A stretch of 64,000 bases of DNA from Oscillospiraceae bacterium (GCA_009780275.1 WRAI01000001.1:62001-126000); one strand, 5' to 3'. Numbered from the stretch's first letter, positions 1-8,531 are shown. The notes: a model not told the origin generated them from the letters alone. Program-made: numbers and translations.

Positions 1-2
1 AT

Positions 3-683
3 GAGAATATAGCGCAATGTGAATTGCTTTTGCTGGCGACGTATCCGCAAGGCGTGATTGACTGGGTGACGGCGAAGGCGGCGAAAATCGCCAAAGACGC
101 GGTCGTGATTGACTGTACGGGCACGAAAAAGCGGATTTGCGACGCGCTTTTCCCTGTGGCAGCGGCGCATGGCTTTGTCTTTGTCGGGGGTCACCCGATG
201 GCGGGCACGCATCAGTCGGGGTTCAAACACAGCCGCGAAGATTTATTTGACGATGCGCCGATGGTTATTGTGCCGCCTACATTTGGGGATATTCAGCTCT
301 TTGAACGCGTCAACCGGCTGCTCAAACCGATCGGGTTTGGGCGCGTATCGATGACAACGGCAGAGGAGCATGATGAGATCATCGCTTTTACCTCGCAGAT
401 GCCGCATATTATCTCCAACGCCTATATCAAGAGCCGCACCGCCGCGCGGCACAAGGGATATTCGGCGGGTTCGTATCGCGATTTGTCGCGTGTAGCGTGG
501 CTGAATGCCGATATGTGGAGCGAATTGTTTGTTGAAAATCGCGATGCGCTGCTGGATGAAATGGACGAGTTTATTTACAGCTTGAAGCAGTATCGTGACG
601 CGCTGAAAGCGAGCGACAGCAAGCGTTTGTGGGCGTTGCTGGAAGAGGGTAGACGGCGTAAGAAAGAGGTAGATGGACCATGA
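3..683 (+). CDS. tyrA: Prephenate dehydrogenase, 5' end outside window
   Basis: Catalyses NAD-dependent oxidative decarboxylation of prephenate to 4-hydroxyphenylpyruvate, the tyrosine branch. The frame is open from the first complete codon at position 3, so the start and the NAD-binding glycine motif lie to the left of the window. Visible family motifs are GGHPMAGTHQSG (prephenate-binding His region), DDAPMVIVP and EHDEIIAFTSQMPH, followed by the helical dimerisation domain. No ACT domain follows. The stop TGA overlaps the aroB start (ATGA), indicating translational coupling in an aromatic amino acid operon. A TTG at 24 is internal and not a credible start. Confidence 0.93.
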   Translation, partial: ENIAQCELLLLATYPQGVIDWVTAKAAKIAKDAVVIDCTGTKKRICDALFPVAAAHGFVFVGGHPMAGTHQSGFKHSREDLFDDAPMVIVPPTFGDIQLFERVNRLLKPIGFGRVSMTTAEEHDEIIAFTSQMPHIISNAYIKSRTAARHKGYSAGSYRDLSRVAWLNADMWSELFVENRDALLDEMDEFIYSLKQYRDALKASDSKRLWALLEEGRRRKKEVDGP

Positions 684-1738
684 CGCGGGTAAATGTGCTA
701 GGCTACGATGTTTTGATTGCACAGGGGTTGCTTGCCGATGTCGGTGAACAAGTCAGGGTCTTGCACCTTAAGGCGACTGCTGGCTGTGAGACAGCGCGCG
801 TTGCGGTGATTACCGATAAGACTGTTGCCGCATTGCATTTGTCAACTGTACGACAGTCGTTGGAAGCCGTAGGCTTTGGCGTGATTGACCATGCCTTTGT
901 GGCAGGTGAAGCGTCTAAAAATGGCGCGACATATCTCGCCTTGCTTGAATGGCTGGCAAGTGAAAAAATCACGCGCAGTGACGTCATTGTTGCGCTTGGC
1001 GGCGGCGTGGTGGGCGATTTGGCAGGGTTCGTCGCGGCGACGTACTTACGGGGAATTCCCTGTATACAAGTGCCGACGACGTTGCTGGCGATGGTTGATT
1101 CTTCGGTTGGCGGCAAGACGGCTATTGACCTTGCGGCGGGCAAAAACTTGGCGGGCGCATTTTATCAACCAAGCGCAGTGTTATGTGACCCGAACGTGCT
1201 TGAGAGCTTGCCGTTGCGGATATATAATGAGGGCATGGCGGAGATTGTTAAGCATGGGGTGATTGCGAGCGCGGCGCTGCTGGAGGTAACGCAGAATGCA
1301 GAATGCAGAATGCAGGAAATCATCGCGGCAAGTGTGACCATTAAGCGGGATATTGTGCGGCGGGATGAGTTTGACCGCGGCGAACGGCAGTTGTTGAATT
1401 TTGGACATACAGTTGGGCATGCTATTGAGCATTTGAGCAATTTTGCCATACCGCACGGATATGCAGTGGCGATTGGCATGGTGGTGGAAATGAAAGCGGC
1501 TGTGGCACAGGGGTTTTGTGCAGTGGAATGTGTGGATGTGCTGCAAGCGCTGTTAGAACGTTTCGATTTGCCGGTACGAACGGACTATACCGCCGAAGCG
1601 CTGGCAAATGCCGCATTGCATGACAAAAAACGGACAGGCGGAGACATTACCATCGTTGTGCCGCGCAAACTTGGGCATTGTGAATTGCAAAAAATTTCTG
1701 TCGAAAAATTAAAAGATTGGATGGCATTAGGGCTATGA
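680..1738 (+). CDS. aroB: 3-dehydroquinate synthase
   Basis: Converts DAHP to 3-dehydroquinate, the second step of the shikimate pathway, in the cytoplasm with NAD and a divalent metal. The 352-residue product has normal family length. Diagnostic stretches are ALGGGVVGDLAGFVAATYLRG, QVPTTLLAMVDSSVGGKT (substrate and NAD site), the metal-ligand region NEGMAEIVKHG, and NFGHTVGHAIE with its metal-binding histidines. The ATG at 680 overlaps the tyrA stop, and the gene ends in an ATGA overlap with aroA. A heptanucleotide tandem repeat lies inside the gene at 1291-1315 and encodes part of a variable helix. Confidence 0.96.
   Translation: MTRVNVLGYDVLIAQGLLADVGEQVRVLHLKATAGCETARVAVITDKTVAALHLSTVRQSLEAVGFGVIDHAFVAGEASKNGATYLALLEWLASEKITRSDVIVALGGGVVGDLAGFVAATYLRGIPCIQVPTTLLAMVDSSVGGKTAIDLAAGKNLAGAFYQPSAVLCDPNVLESLPLRIYNEGMAEIVKHGVIASAALLEVTQNAECRMQEIIAASVTIKRDIVRRDEFDRGERQLLNFGHTVGHAIEHLSNFAIPHGYAVAIGMVVEMKAAVAQGFCAVECVDVLQALLERFDLPVRTDYTAEALANAALHDKKRTGGDITIVVPRKLGHCELQKISVEKLKDWMALGL
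1291..1315 (+). repeat. Heptanucleotide tandem repeat inside aroB
   Basis: The unit GCAGAAT occurs three times head to tail, followed by GCAG. Because seven is not a multiple of three, gain or loss of one unit would shift the aroB frame. The frame is intact in this sequence. Confidence 0.85.
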
Positions 1739-3024
1739 CAGTAACGATACAACCGGGCAAAATCGCGGGTGATGTGACGATTATACCGTCGAAGTCGCAT
1801 CTGCATAGGTTGCTGATTGTTGCAGCGTTAGCGGACGAGAAAACCTTTGTGCGTTCGGGCGCAACGGAGGCGGAAGATGTCGTGGCAACCTGTGCTTGCT
1901 TGCAGGCGCTGGGTGCGGAGATTGAGCGGGTAGACGGTGGGTTTTCTGTTATGCCCGTCAATCGCAACCAGTTGCCACAACATGCTGTGTTGCCTGTCCA
2001 TGAAAGTGGTGCGACACTTCGGTTTATGTTGCCTGTAGTGTGTGCGTTGGGCGTGGCAAGCGAGTTTCGCATGGCGGGACGGCTGCCGCAGCGGCCTATG
2101 AAACTATTAGAGGACGTGTTGTCAGCGCATGGGATAGAAATAAGCCGACCGGAGCCGAATATTTTGTGCTGCCAAGGGCAACTACAAGCTGGCCACTATA
2201 TCTTACCGGGCGATGTATCTTCACAATATATTACAGGGCTGTTGCTTGCCTTGCCGTTGCTGGATGGTGACAGTAAGCTGGATATCGTGCCGCCAATTGA
2301 GTCGCAAGATTATATTGAAATGACACTGGAAGCTTTACGTCAATTTGATTGCAACCCAAAATTGACGGGTAATTGCTATGATATTCGTGGCAGGCAAGTG
2401 TTCAAAAGCCCCGCAGGCGACGGCGGCTCAAATGAAGTACAAGCCGAGGGTGATTGGTCAAATGCTGCGTTCTGGCTGTGCGCGGGGGCGATGCCGGGTG
2501 GGGATATTCGCTTGGCAGGGATGCAGGCGCACAGCCGTCAGGGTGATCGCGGTGTGGCCGACTTGTTGGCTTGCATCGGTGCGCGGCTGTCGTGGCGCGA
2601 TGAAAGGATTACGGCGAAAGAACACGCACGTCGCGCCTTGACGATTGATGCAACGGATATTCCCGACCTGATTCCCGTGTTGTCGGCCGTTGCAGCGGTA
2701 AGTGATGGGGTGACGGTGGTTAAAAATGCCGCGCGATTGCGGCTGAAAGAATCTGATCGTTTGGCGTCGACGGCGGCAACGCTAAACGCCTTGGGCGGAC
2801 AAGTGACGGAGTTGCCCGATGGATTGGAAATTGTTGGCGTGCCGAGTCTTACAGATGGCACGGTTGACGCATGGGGCGACCACCGCATTGCTATGATGGC
2901 AGGAATCGCTTCGGCAGCGTGTGAAGGTGCAGTTACGATCACGGGTGCAGAGGCCGTGGCAAAATCATATCCGCAGTTTTGGAGGGAGTTGGCGCGGCTG
3001 GGGAAAGAGGTTACATATGAGTAG
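1735..3024 (+). CDS. aroA: 3-phosphoshikimate 1-carboxyvinyltransferase (EPSP synthase)
   Basis: Transfers the enolpyruvyl group of PEP to shikimate-3-phosphate, the sixth shikimate-pathway step. The 429-residue product starts MTVTIQPGK and has the N-terminal PSKSHLHRLLIVAALA motif, ESGATLRFMLPV, the SSQYITGLLLALPLL region, LKESDRLA and the C-terminal DHRIAMMAG motif, all characteristic of AroA. The ATG at 1735 overlaps the aroB TGA; an upstream in-frame ATG at 1717 lies within aroB and has no ribosome site. The 3' end overlaps aroC by 8 bases. No feature seen here decides the glyphosate sensitivity class. Confidence 0.96.
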   Translation: MTVTIQPGKIAGDVTIIPSKSHLHRLLIVAALADEKTFVRSGATEAEDVVATCACLQALGAEIERVDGGFSVMPVNRNQLPQHAVLPVHESGATLRFMLPVVCALGVASEFRMAGRLPQRPMKLLEDVLSAHGIEISRPEPNILCCQGQLQAGHYILPGDVSSQYITGLLLALPLLDGDSKLDIVPPIESQDYIEMTLEALRQFDCNPKLTGNCYDIRGRQVFKSPAGDGGSNEVQAEGDWSNAAFWLCAGAMPGGDIRLAGMQAHSRQGDRGVADLLACIGARLSWRDERITAKEHARRALTIDATDIPDLIPVLSAVAAVSDGVTVVKNAARLRLKESDRLASTAATLNALGGQVTELPDGLEIVGVPSLTDGTVDAWGDHRIAMMAGIASAACEGAVTITGAEAVAKSYPQFWRELARLGKEVTYE

Positions 3025-3997
3025 TACATGGAAAAACAACCTATCACTATCTATTTTTGGACAGTCGCATGGCGTAGCAATCGGTATGACATTAGACGGT
3101 GTTCCGGCGGGCGAGGCCATTGATTTGCAAGCTTTGCAGGCGTTTTTAGATCGCCGTGCGCCGGGGAAATCGCCGTGGAGTACGCCGCGCAAAGAGAGCG
3201 ATACGCCCGAATTTTTATCGGGGCTGCTTAACGGCAAGACGTGTGGTGCGCCAATTGCGGCGATTATCCGCAACGAAAACACGCGGTCGCAGGATTATGA
3301 CAACGTGCGAAACATACCGCGCCCGGGGCACGCCGACTTTACCGCGCATGTCAAGTATCGTGGATATCAAGATGTGAGCGGTGGTGGGCATTTTTCGGGG
3401 CGGCTGACAGCAGCGTTGTGTATTGCCGGTGGCATTTGTTTGCAAATTTTGGCACGGCGGGGTATTATGATTGAAGCCAAGATTGTCGCGATGGGCGATG
3501 TCGATGCCGCGAAGCAAGATGGCGACTCGGTCGGTGGAGTCATTGAATGTACTGTCAACGGATTGCCGGTTGGGCTGGGTGAGCCGATGTTTGATGGCAT
3601 GGAAAACAAGATTGCCGGTTTGATTTTTGGAATCCCTGCCGTGCGCGGCATTGAATTCGGCACAGGCTTTGCAGCGGCAGCGATGTGCGGCAGCCAGCAC
3701 AACGACCTGTTTATCTTGGGTGATGACGGCGCAATCAAGACGCAGACAAACCACCACGGCGGTATTCTGGGCGGTATTACATCGGGTATGCCGTTGACAT
3801 TCCGCGTGGCAATTAAGCCTACGCCGTCGATTGCCAAGGCACAGCAGAGTGTGAATGTAATGACAAACGAGCCGACAACACTTGTCGTCAAAGGGCGGCA
3901 TGACCCGTGCATTGTACCGCGGGCGGTGCCTTGTGTTGAGGCGGCGGCAGCAGTGGCGGTGCTGGATGCGATGTTAATGCAGAATGCCGCGCCGTAA
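3017..3997 (+). CDS. aroC: Chorismate synthase
   Basis: Converts EPSP to chorismate using reduced FMN, the last common step of aromatic synthesis. Family signatures are FGQSHGVAIGMTLDGVPAG near the N-terminus, RPGHADFTAHVKYRG, DVSGGGHFSGRLTAA (FMN and substrate site), NHHGGILGGITSGMP and GRHDPCIVPRAVPCVEA near the C-terminus. At 326 residues it is somewhat shorter than the usual 350-390, mostly from shortened loops, but all core motifs remain. The start at 3017 lies inside the end of aroA; a longer frame beginning at 2921 is only overlap with aroA. Confidence 0.95.
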   Translation: MSSTWKNNLSLSIFGQSHGVAIGMTLDGVPAGEAIDLQALQAFLDRRAPGKSPWSTPRKESDTPEFLSGLLNGKTCGAPIAAIIRNENTRSQDYDNVRNIPRPGHADFTAHVKYRGYQDVSGGGHFSGRLTAALCIAGGICLQILARRGIMIEAKIVAMGDVDAAKQDGDSVGGVIECTVNGLPVGLGEPMFDGMENKIAGLIFGIPAVRGIEFGTGFAAAAMCGSQHNDLFILGDDGAIKTQTNHHGGILGGITSGMPLTFRVAIKPTPSIAKAQQSVNVMTNEPTTLVVKGRHDPCIVPRAVPCVEAAAAVAVLDAMLMQNAAP

Positions 3998-4021
3998 GCG
4001 CAGGGAAATTACGGAGGAAAA

Positions 4022-4705
4022 ATGATGGACGAGTTATTCGACTTACAACCTCTCAAAAGCTACATGCCGCCGAGTTTACCGACATTGGATGCGGGGAAAT
4101 TGCAACTGCACAAATTGCCGTCGCGTTGGCAGAAGAATGCGGCGGTGATTGTTTGTGCGGGTGTGTTGGGACTATCGGTGTTGACAGGGTGTGTGGGCAG
4201 CAGAGATGAGCAAATAGATCCACCGTATATTGGCTATGTTGATTACAGCGCACTAGAAGTGGAATGGGATGTTCAGTTTACATATGGCGGCGGGGGACCA
4301 ATACCTCATTATGTTGTGCAGTTAACCGAACAAGAAGCGTTAAACATCATCCGCGCACATCTCGAAACAGCAGGGCTTAACTTTGATGCCGTGCCGCTTG
4401 AAGGCATGGATTTATTTGATGCTGACAGAGATGTTGGCATTACATATGTGAGTGCCGGGGGTGATTTTGCCGATGCGGTCAGAAATTGGTGGGCGGCACA
4501 TGATGAAGATATAGTAGTTGGTGTATTTTATAACCGTCCCAGCGAATTATTTGAGGAAATATCGTCAGAACGGGTGGATGGGGAAGAAGTATTCGCGCCA
4601 CCGTCGGAAGCAGAAATTGACCGTGCGCGCCCGTTTGTTTACCAAGCACTTGTACAGCAAATCCGGGATTTTGTCACCCAACTCCGCGCCGACGGCGTGC
4701 TATAA
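4022..4705 (+). CDS. Putative lipoprotein of unknown function within the aro cluster
   Basis: I do not recognise a function. The 227-residue product has about 37 polar residues, including a YMPPSLPTLDAG stretch, then a hydrophobic segment ending in a lipobox-like VLTGC (Cys about 57), and then an acidic domain. That domain has LTEQEALNIIRAHLETAG, GVFYNRP and a C-terminal helix. The pre-lipobox region is unusually long for a signal peptide, so it may instead be a single-pass membrane protein. GGAGG lies 4 bases before the ATG at 4022 and 7 before an ATG at 4025, so either start is possible. It sits between aroC and pheA in the same orientation and is probably co-transcribed. Confidence 0.75.
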   Translation: MMDELFDLQPLKSYMPPSLPTLDAGKLQLHKLPSRWQKNAAVIVCAGVLGLSVLTGCVGSRDEQIDPPYIGYVDYSALEVEWDVQFTYGGGGPIPHYVVQLTEQEALNIIRAHLETAGLNFDAVPLEGMDLFDADRDVGITYVSAGGDFADAVRNWWAAHDEDIVVGVFYNRPSELFEEISSERVDGEEVFAPPSEAEIDRARPFVYQALVQQIRDFVTQLRADGVL

Positions 4706-4739
4706 TCCATAAAATGAGACAACGAGGAGGAAACGACAC

Positions 4740-5888
4740 ATGAAAAACCTAGACCAACTCAGAGGAAAAATCGATCAAATCGACGACGAATTGCTCAGTC
4801 TGTTCGCGGCGCGTATGGACACGGTGGCGGACATCGCGGCGTACAAGCGTGAGCAGGGGCTGACGGTGTTGGACAAAAAGCGTGAGAATGTCAAGCGCGG
4901 CGCGTTGCCTGAAAAAGTTGCGCCCGAATTGGTGCCGTCAGCGCAAATCCTCTATGATACGCTGTTCGACATTTCGCGGGCGCACCAGAGTGCGACGCGG
5001 GTCGAGCATTCGCCGTTGTATAAGGAGATTCAGAGCGCCATTGAAAGCACACCAAACCTCTTCCCGCAGAGTGCAACAGTGGCCTGTCAAGGTGTTGAGG
5101 GCGCATATTCGCAGATGGCGGCCGAGCGGCTGTTTAAGCGACCGGAGATTCAGTATCTCAAAACTTTTGAGAGTGTTTTTACCGCCATTGAAAATGGCTT
5201 TTGCGATTACGGCCTGCTGCCCATTGAGAACAGCACAGCCGGCTCGGTGACTAAAATTTACGACCTGATGAAGCACCGTGATTTCAAAATTGTGCGCAGT
5301 GTGCGGCTGAAAGTTGACCACAACTTGGTGGTACGGAAAGGTGTAAAGCGTGAAGACATTCGTGAAATCTTCTCGCATGAGCAAGCCATTTCACAGTGCG
5401 CGGCATTTTTGGAGCAGTTTGGGCAAGACGTTAAGATTACACGCTGCGAAAACACCGCTGCGGCCGCCGAAACGGTAGCGAACTCTGGCCGCAGTGATAT
5501 TGCTGCTATCTGCTCGCACAGTTGTATCGCGCTGTATGACCTCGATTGCCTTGCCCGCGACATTCAAGATCGTAGCAACAACTACACACGATTTATTTGC
5601 ATCTCCAAGAAGCTGGAAATCTACCCGGGCGCCGACCGTACCAGTATTATGATGGTGTTGTCGCATAAACCGGGCTCGCTGTACAAAGCATTGGCACGGT
5701 TCTACGCGCTGGGCATCAATCTCAACAAACTGGAATCGCGGCCCGTACCCGACCGTGATTTTGATTTTATGTTCTATTTCGATTTGGAAACATCGATTTA
5801 CGCCGATGAGTTCGCCAAATTGCTCGACAGCTTGCAGGAAATTTGCGAAGAGTGCCAATATTTAGGCAGCTATATCGAGGTGCTGTAA
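4740..5888 (+). CDS. pheA: Bifunctional chorismate mutase / prephenate dehydratase (P-protein)
   Basis: Converts chorismate to prephenate and then phenylpyruvate, the phenylalanine branch. Domain order in 382 residues: an AroQ-type chorismate mutase helix bundle (about 1-90; LRGKIDQIDDELLSLFAAR), prephenate dehydratase (about 110-285) with GVEGAYSQMAAERLF, LPIENSTAGSV and NYTRFICI, where the TRF motif is catalytic, and a C-terminal ACT domain with the Phe-binding LESRPVPDRDFDFMFY. The ACT domain implies feedback inhibition by phenylalanine. The ATG at 4740 follows a GAGGAGG site. The TAA overlaps the next start (TAATG). Confidence 0.95.
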   Translation: MKNLDQLRGKIDQIDDELLSLFAARMDTVADIAAYKREQGLTVLDKKRENVKRGALPEKVAPELVPSAQILYDTLFDISRAHQSATRVEHSPLYKEIQSAIESTPNLFPQSATVACQGVEGAYSQMAAERLFKRPEIQYLKTFESVFTAIENGFCDYGLLPIENSTAGSVTKIYDLMKHRDFKIVRSVRLKVDHNLVVRKGVKREDIREIFSHEQAISQCAAFLEQFGQDVKITRCENTAAAAETVANSGRSDIAAICSHSCIALYDLDCLARDIQDRSNNYTRFICISKKLEIYPGADRTSIMMVLSHKPGSLYKALARFYALGINLNKLESRPVPDRDFDFMFYFDLETSIYADEFAKLLDSLQEICEECQYLGSYIEVL

Positions 5889-7132
5889 TGGTCGACCGCC
5901 ATCATCTGCGCATTGGGCTGCTGGGGCAGTCGTTAAAGCATAGCTATTCGCCGCAAATTCATGCGGCACTGAGCGGTGCGTACAGCTATGAACTTTTTGA
6001 AGTCGAGCCGGGAGATTTGGAAAATTTTATGCAGTGCGCCGATTGGCATGGTATTAATGTCACCATTCCGTACAAACAAGCTGTTGTGTCGTATTGCGAC
6101 GAGCTATCTAAGGCGGCCAAGTCCATCGGCAGCGTCAACACCATTGTGCGCCGCGCTGACGGCAGTTTGTATGGCGACAACACCGATGCTGCCGGTTTTG
6201 CTCTTATGCTGCAAAAAAGCGGCATGACAGTCAGCGGAAGCAAGGCTCTTGTGCTGGGAAGCGGCGGCAGTAGCTTGGCGGTCAGCCATATGCTGCGGCT
6301 TTGCGGTGCGCGTGAAGTGGTGACCATTTCACGTCGCGGTGAGAACAACTACGAAAATATTGGCCGCCATGCCAATGCCGACGTGCTTATCAATACCACG
6401 CCGCTTGGCATGTATCCTAATGTGGGCACGGCGGCCGTTGATATGCGAAAATTTCCAAATGTAAGCGGGGTGCTGGACATAGTATATAATCCTGCGCGGA
6501 CAGCATTGATGCTTGATGCTGAGGTGGCGAAAATCCAACATATTTGCGGCGGGCTGCCTATGCTTATTGGGCAGGCGGCGCGGGCAGCCGAGATTTTTAC
6601 GGAGCAGAGTATTGCAAATGAAACCGTCGATGCTGTGCTGCGTGACATGGAAATCAAGGCGCAGAATATCATTATCATTGGTATGCCAGGCAGTGGAAAG
6701 AGCACCATTGCGCGTACCCTGGCCCAGCAGTTAGGGCGGCCGTTGATTGACACCGATACCGAAGTGACCGAGGCCATCGGCATGACGCCGGGCGAGATGA
6801 TTCAGCGCGAGGGCGAGGATGCTTTCCGCGCGCGTGAGACTGAAGTGCTGGCGCGGTTTGGGAAGCAGACAGGTCTGGTTATTGCCACCGGCGGTGGCGT
6901 GGTGACGCGGGAGGAGAATTATCGACATTTGCGTCAAAACGGTGTCATTGTTTTCCTCGAACGTCCTGTCAGTTGGCTGGCGCGTAAAGACCGTCCGCTG
7001 TCGCAGGGAGACATCTATCAACTGCACCGTCAGCGTTTGCCGATGTATCGGCGATTTGCCAACGCGACAGTTAAAAATGACGGCAAGCGCGAGGTCGTAG
7101 CCGAGGCTGTTTTGCGGGCGTGTTTTCCATGA
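5888..7132 (+). CDS. aroE-aroK: Shikimate dehydrogenase - shikimate kinase fusion
   Basis: A 414-residue fusion covering two consecutive pathway steps. Residues 1 to about 250 are AroE: GQSLKHSYSPQIHAAL for shikimate binding, NVTIPYK with the catalytic Lys63, DNTDAAGF with Asp100, a GSGGSS NADP loop near 124, and the C-terminal GGLPMLIGQAA. Residues about 255-414 are AroK: Walker A GMPGSGKST (265-273), DTDTEVTEAIG, the shikimate-binding FRARE and TGGGVV, and an RPL lid. No stop or internal start separates the parts, and the linker is short. The start overlaps the pheA stop. Upstream in-frame codons from 5843 lie within pheA and were not used. Confidence 0.93.
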   Translation: MVDRHHLRIGLLGQSLKHSYSPQIHAALSGAYSYELFEVEPGDLENFMQCADWHGINVTIPYKQAVVSYCDELSKAAKSIGSVNTIVRRADGSLYGDNTDAAGFALMLQKSGMTVSGSKALVLGSGGSSLAVSHMLRLCGAREVVTISRRGENNYENIGRHANADVLINTTPLGMYPNVGTAAVDMRKFPNVSGVLDIVYNPARTALMLDAEVAKIQHICGGLPMLIGQAARAAEIFTEQSIANETVDAVLRDMEIKAQNIIIIGMPGSGKSTIARTLAQQLGRPLIDTDTEVTEAIGMTPGEMIQREGEDAFRARETEVLARFGKQTGLVIATGGGVVTREENYRHLRQNGVIVFLERPVSWLARKDRPLSQGDIYQLHRQRLPMYRRFANATVKNDGKREVVAEAVLRACFP

Positions 7133-7279
7133 TGCACGGGGCAACGAGGTTATTCCGGCGATGCATTTCCCCTTGGGAAAAATATCAGCGAAGTGCGTCC
7201 AAAATCCGGGGGGCTGATAACTGTTTCGGTACGTAAAGATGATGAAATTCGTTGGGGCTTTGTTCGGGTAAATCGGTAA
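7133..7279 (+). pseudogene. C-terminal fragment of a WG-repeat protein gene
   Basis: Directly after the aroEK stop and in the same frame, an open stretch of about 48 codons has no start of its own and ends at TAA 7277-7279. Its translation contains GDAFPLGKNI and a terminal RWGFVRVNR. These align without gaps to the last 41 residues of the WG-repeat protein at 8532-9968 (GDTFPLNPRI, RWGFLRVTP), with about 20 identities by eye. It is therefore a remnant of a paralogous WG-repeat gene whose 5' part has been lost. It probably has no product unless the aroEK stop is read through. Confidence 0.7.
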
Positions 7280-7321
7280 AATGTAGAAATGAAACGCAAA
7301 GATTTTTACAGGAGGCAACGT

Positions 7322-7759
7322 ATGAAATTCCTAGTCATCAACGGCCCTAATTTAAATCTACTCGGCAAACGGCAGCCCGACATTTATGGGCAGGCCGATT
7401 ATGCCGCGCTGGAAACACTAGTGCGCGAAGTATGCGCATGCGAGGGTATTGAAGTTGATATCATACAGTCCAATCACGAGGGTGTTATTGTCGATGCCAT
7501 TCAAGCAGCGGTAAGTGTATATGACGGCATTGTCATCAACCCTGCAGCGTATACGCATACGAGTATAGCGATCCTTGACGCATTGACAGCGGCGGAGATC
7601 CCCGCCATTGAGGTGCATATTTCCGATATTGCAAAGCGGGAAGCGTTTAGGCAAGTGTCATATGCCGGCATGGCTTGTGTGCATACCATTGCGGGGCAGG
7701 GCATCGATGGCTACCGTGCGGCGATTATTTGGCTGAAAGGCCACCTTGAATCTGCGTAA
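7322..7759 (+). CDS. aroQ: 3-dehydroquinate dehydratase, type II
   Basis: Dehydrates 3-dehydroquinate to 3-dehydroshikimate, the third shikimate step, as a small cytosolic dodecameric enzyme. The 145-residue product carries the type II hallmarks INGPNLNLLGKRQPDIYG (catalytic Tyr), QSNHEGVIVDAIQ, INPAAYTHTSIAI and EVHISDIAKREAFR with the catalytic His. The ATG at 7322 follows AGGAGG with good spacing; an in-frame ATG at 7289 lacks a ribosome site. The 3' end overlaps the convergent bioY gene by 35 bases. Confidence 0.96.
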   Translation: MKFLVINGPNLNLLGKRQPDIYGQADYAALETLVREVCACEGIEVDIIQSNHEGVIVDAIQAAVSVYDGIVINPAAYTHTSIAILDALTAAEIPAIEVHISDIAKREAFRQVSYAGMACVHTIAGQGIDGYRAAIIWLKGHLESA

Positions 7760-8318
7760 TAACATGCCGCTGCAGCAGCAAAATGACACCGAATTTTAAC
7801 ACTGTGCCTGGGATAAACGGCACGAGCATCATAGAAAGCACTGCCGACCAGCTTTGAATATTGGGCGTGGCAAGATAGCGAGCGTAGAACATGCCGCCGG
7901 CAAAGATGATGATGTAGGCGAGAGCGGCAGTGATGGCGGTGGCGACGAGTCGCCGTTGATGATTCTGAGGCGCGTTGTTTGTCATTTCAGACCTTCGTCC
8001 GCTTGCTGCCCCTGTAACTATCACCGCCGGGATAAAGCTAAAAATAAAACCGCCGCGTGCCGTCATTAAAATGCCCCAACCACCTGTCAGCCCCGAGAAG
8101 ACAGGTACCCCAATCGCGCCGAGAATAATATACGTTGCCACAGTCGCAAGCCCATATTTAAGGCCGAGGCACAAACCGGCTAAAATGACAAACATATCGA
8201 CAAAGTTGACAGGGCTGGGCGATGGCGGCACGGGGATGCTGATCGCGCCGGCCAGTGTAATCAAGGCGACGAACATAGCGGCGGCGGTGAGATTTGCGAT
8301 ATTTTTTCGAGTGTTCAT
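7725..8318 (-). CDS. bioY: BioY-family biotin transporter (ECF S component)
   Basis: A hydrophobic 197-residue protein with about six membrane segments, the substrate-binding subunit of an energy-coupling-factor biotin importer. Features matching BioY are the N-terminal AAMFVALITLAGAISIPVP, the central VILAGLCLGLKYGLA, the LGAIGVPVFSG segment and the glycine-rich GGWGILMTARGGFIFSF. The A and T subunits are not in this window, so it probably uses a shared ECF module or acts alone. AAGGAGG precedes the start, and a sigma-A-like promoter lies at 8348-8376. I found no clear BirA operator, so biotin control is not evident. Confidence 0.85.
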   Translation of the reverse strand: MNTRKNIANLTAAAMFVALITLAGAISIPVPPSPSPVNFVDMFVILAGLCLGLKYGLATVATYIILGAIGVPVFSGLTGGWGILMTARGGFIFSFIPAVIVTGAASGRRSEMTNNAPQNHQRRLVATAITAALAYIIIFAGGMFYARYLATPNIQSWSAVLSMMLVPFIPGTVLKFGVILLLQRHVITQIQGGLSAK

Positions 8319-8347
8319 GAATAGCCTCCTTCAAGATGATCGTTGCG

Positions 8348-8376
8348 AGTATATCATAAGGAAAGCAAATTGTCAG
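8348..8376 (-). promoter_or_regulatory. Sigma-A promoter for bioY
   Basis: Reading the minus strand, CTGACA (8376-8371), a 17-base spacer and TATACT (8353-8348) lie 30 bases upstream of the bioY start. Confidence 0.7.
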
Positions 8377-8411
8377 CCATAAAATAAAAATGGGTGACAA
8401 TAAAGAGGTTC

Positions 8412-8440
8412 TTGCGGGTGATGGGCAATTATGGTATGAT
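8412..8440 (+). promoter_or_regulatory. Sigma-A promoter for the WG-repeat gene
   Basis: TTGCGG (8412-8417), 17 bases, then TATGAT (8435-8440), upstream of the gene starting at 8532. It is divergent from the bioY promoter. Confidence 0.6.
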
Positions 8441-8531
8441 TAAAATTATAGGATATGTTGAAGGGGCGATGAAGAGCATTGGGATTTGTCCGCGTAGTGT
8501 GGTGACTAAGTAACAAACGGAAGGTGATAAC

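Noticed and set aside
8319-8531. Possible BirA operator or riboswitch before bioY
   Set aside because: I found no paired TTGTTAAC-type arms and no recognisable riboswitch core.
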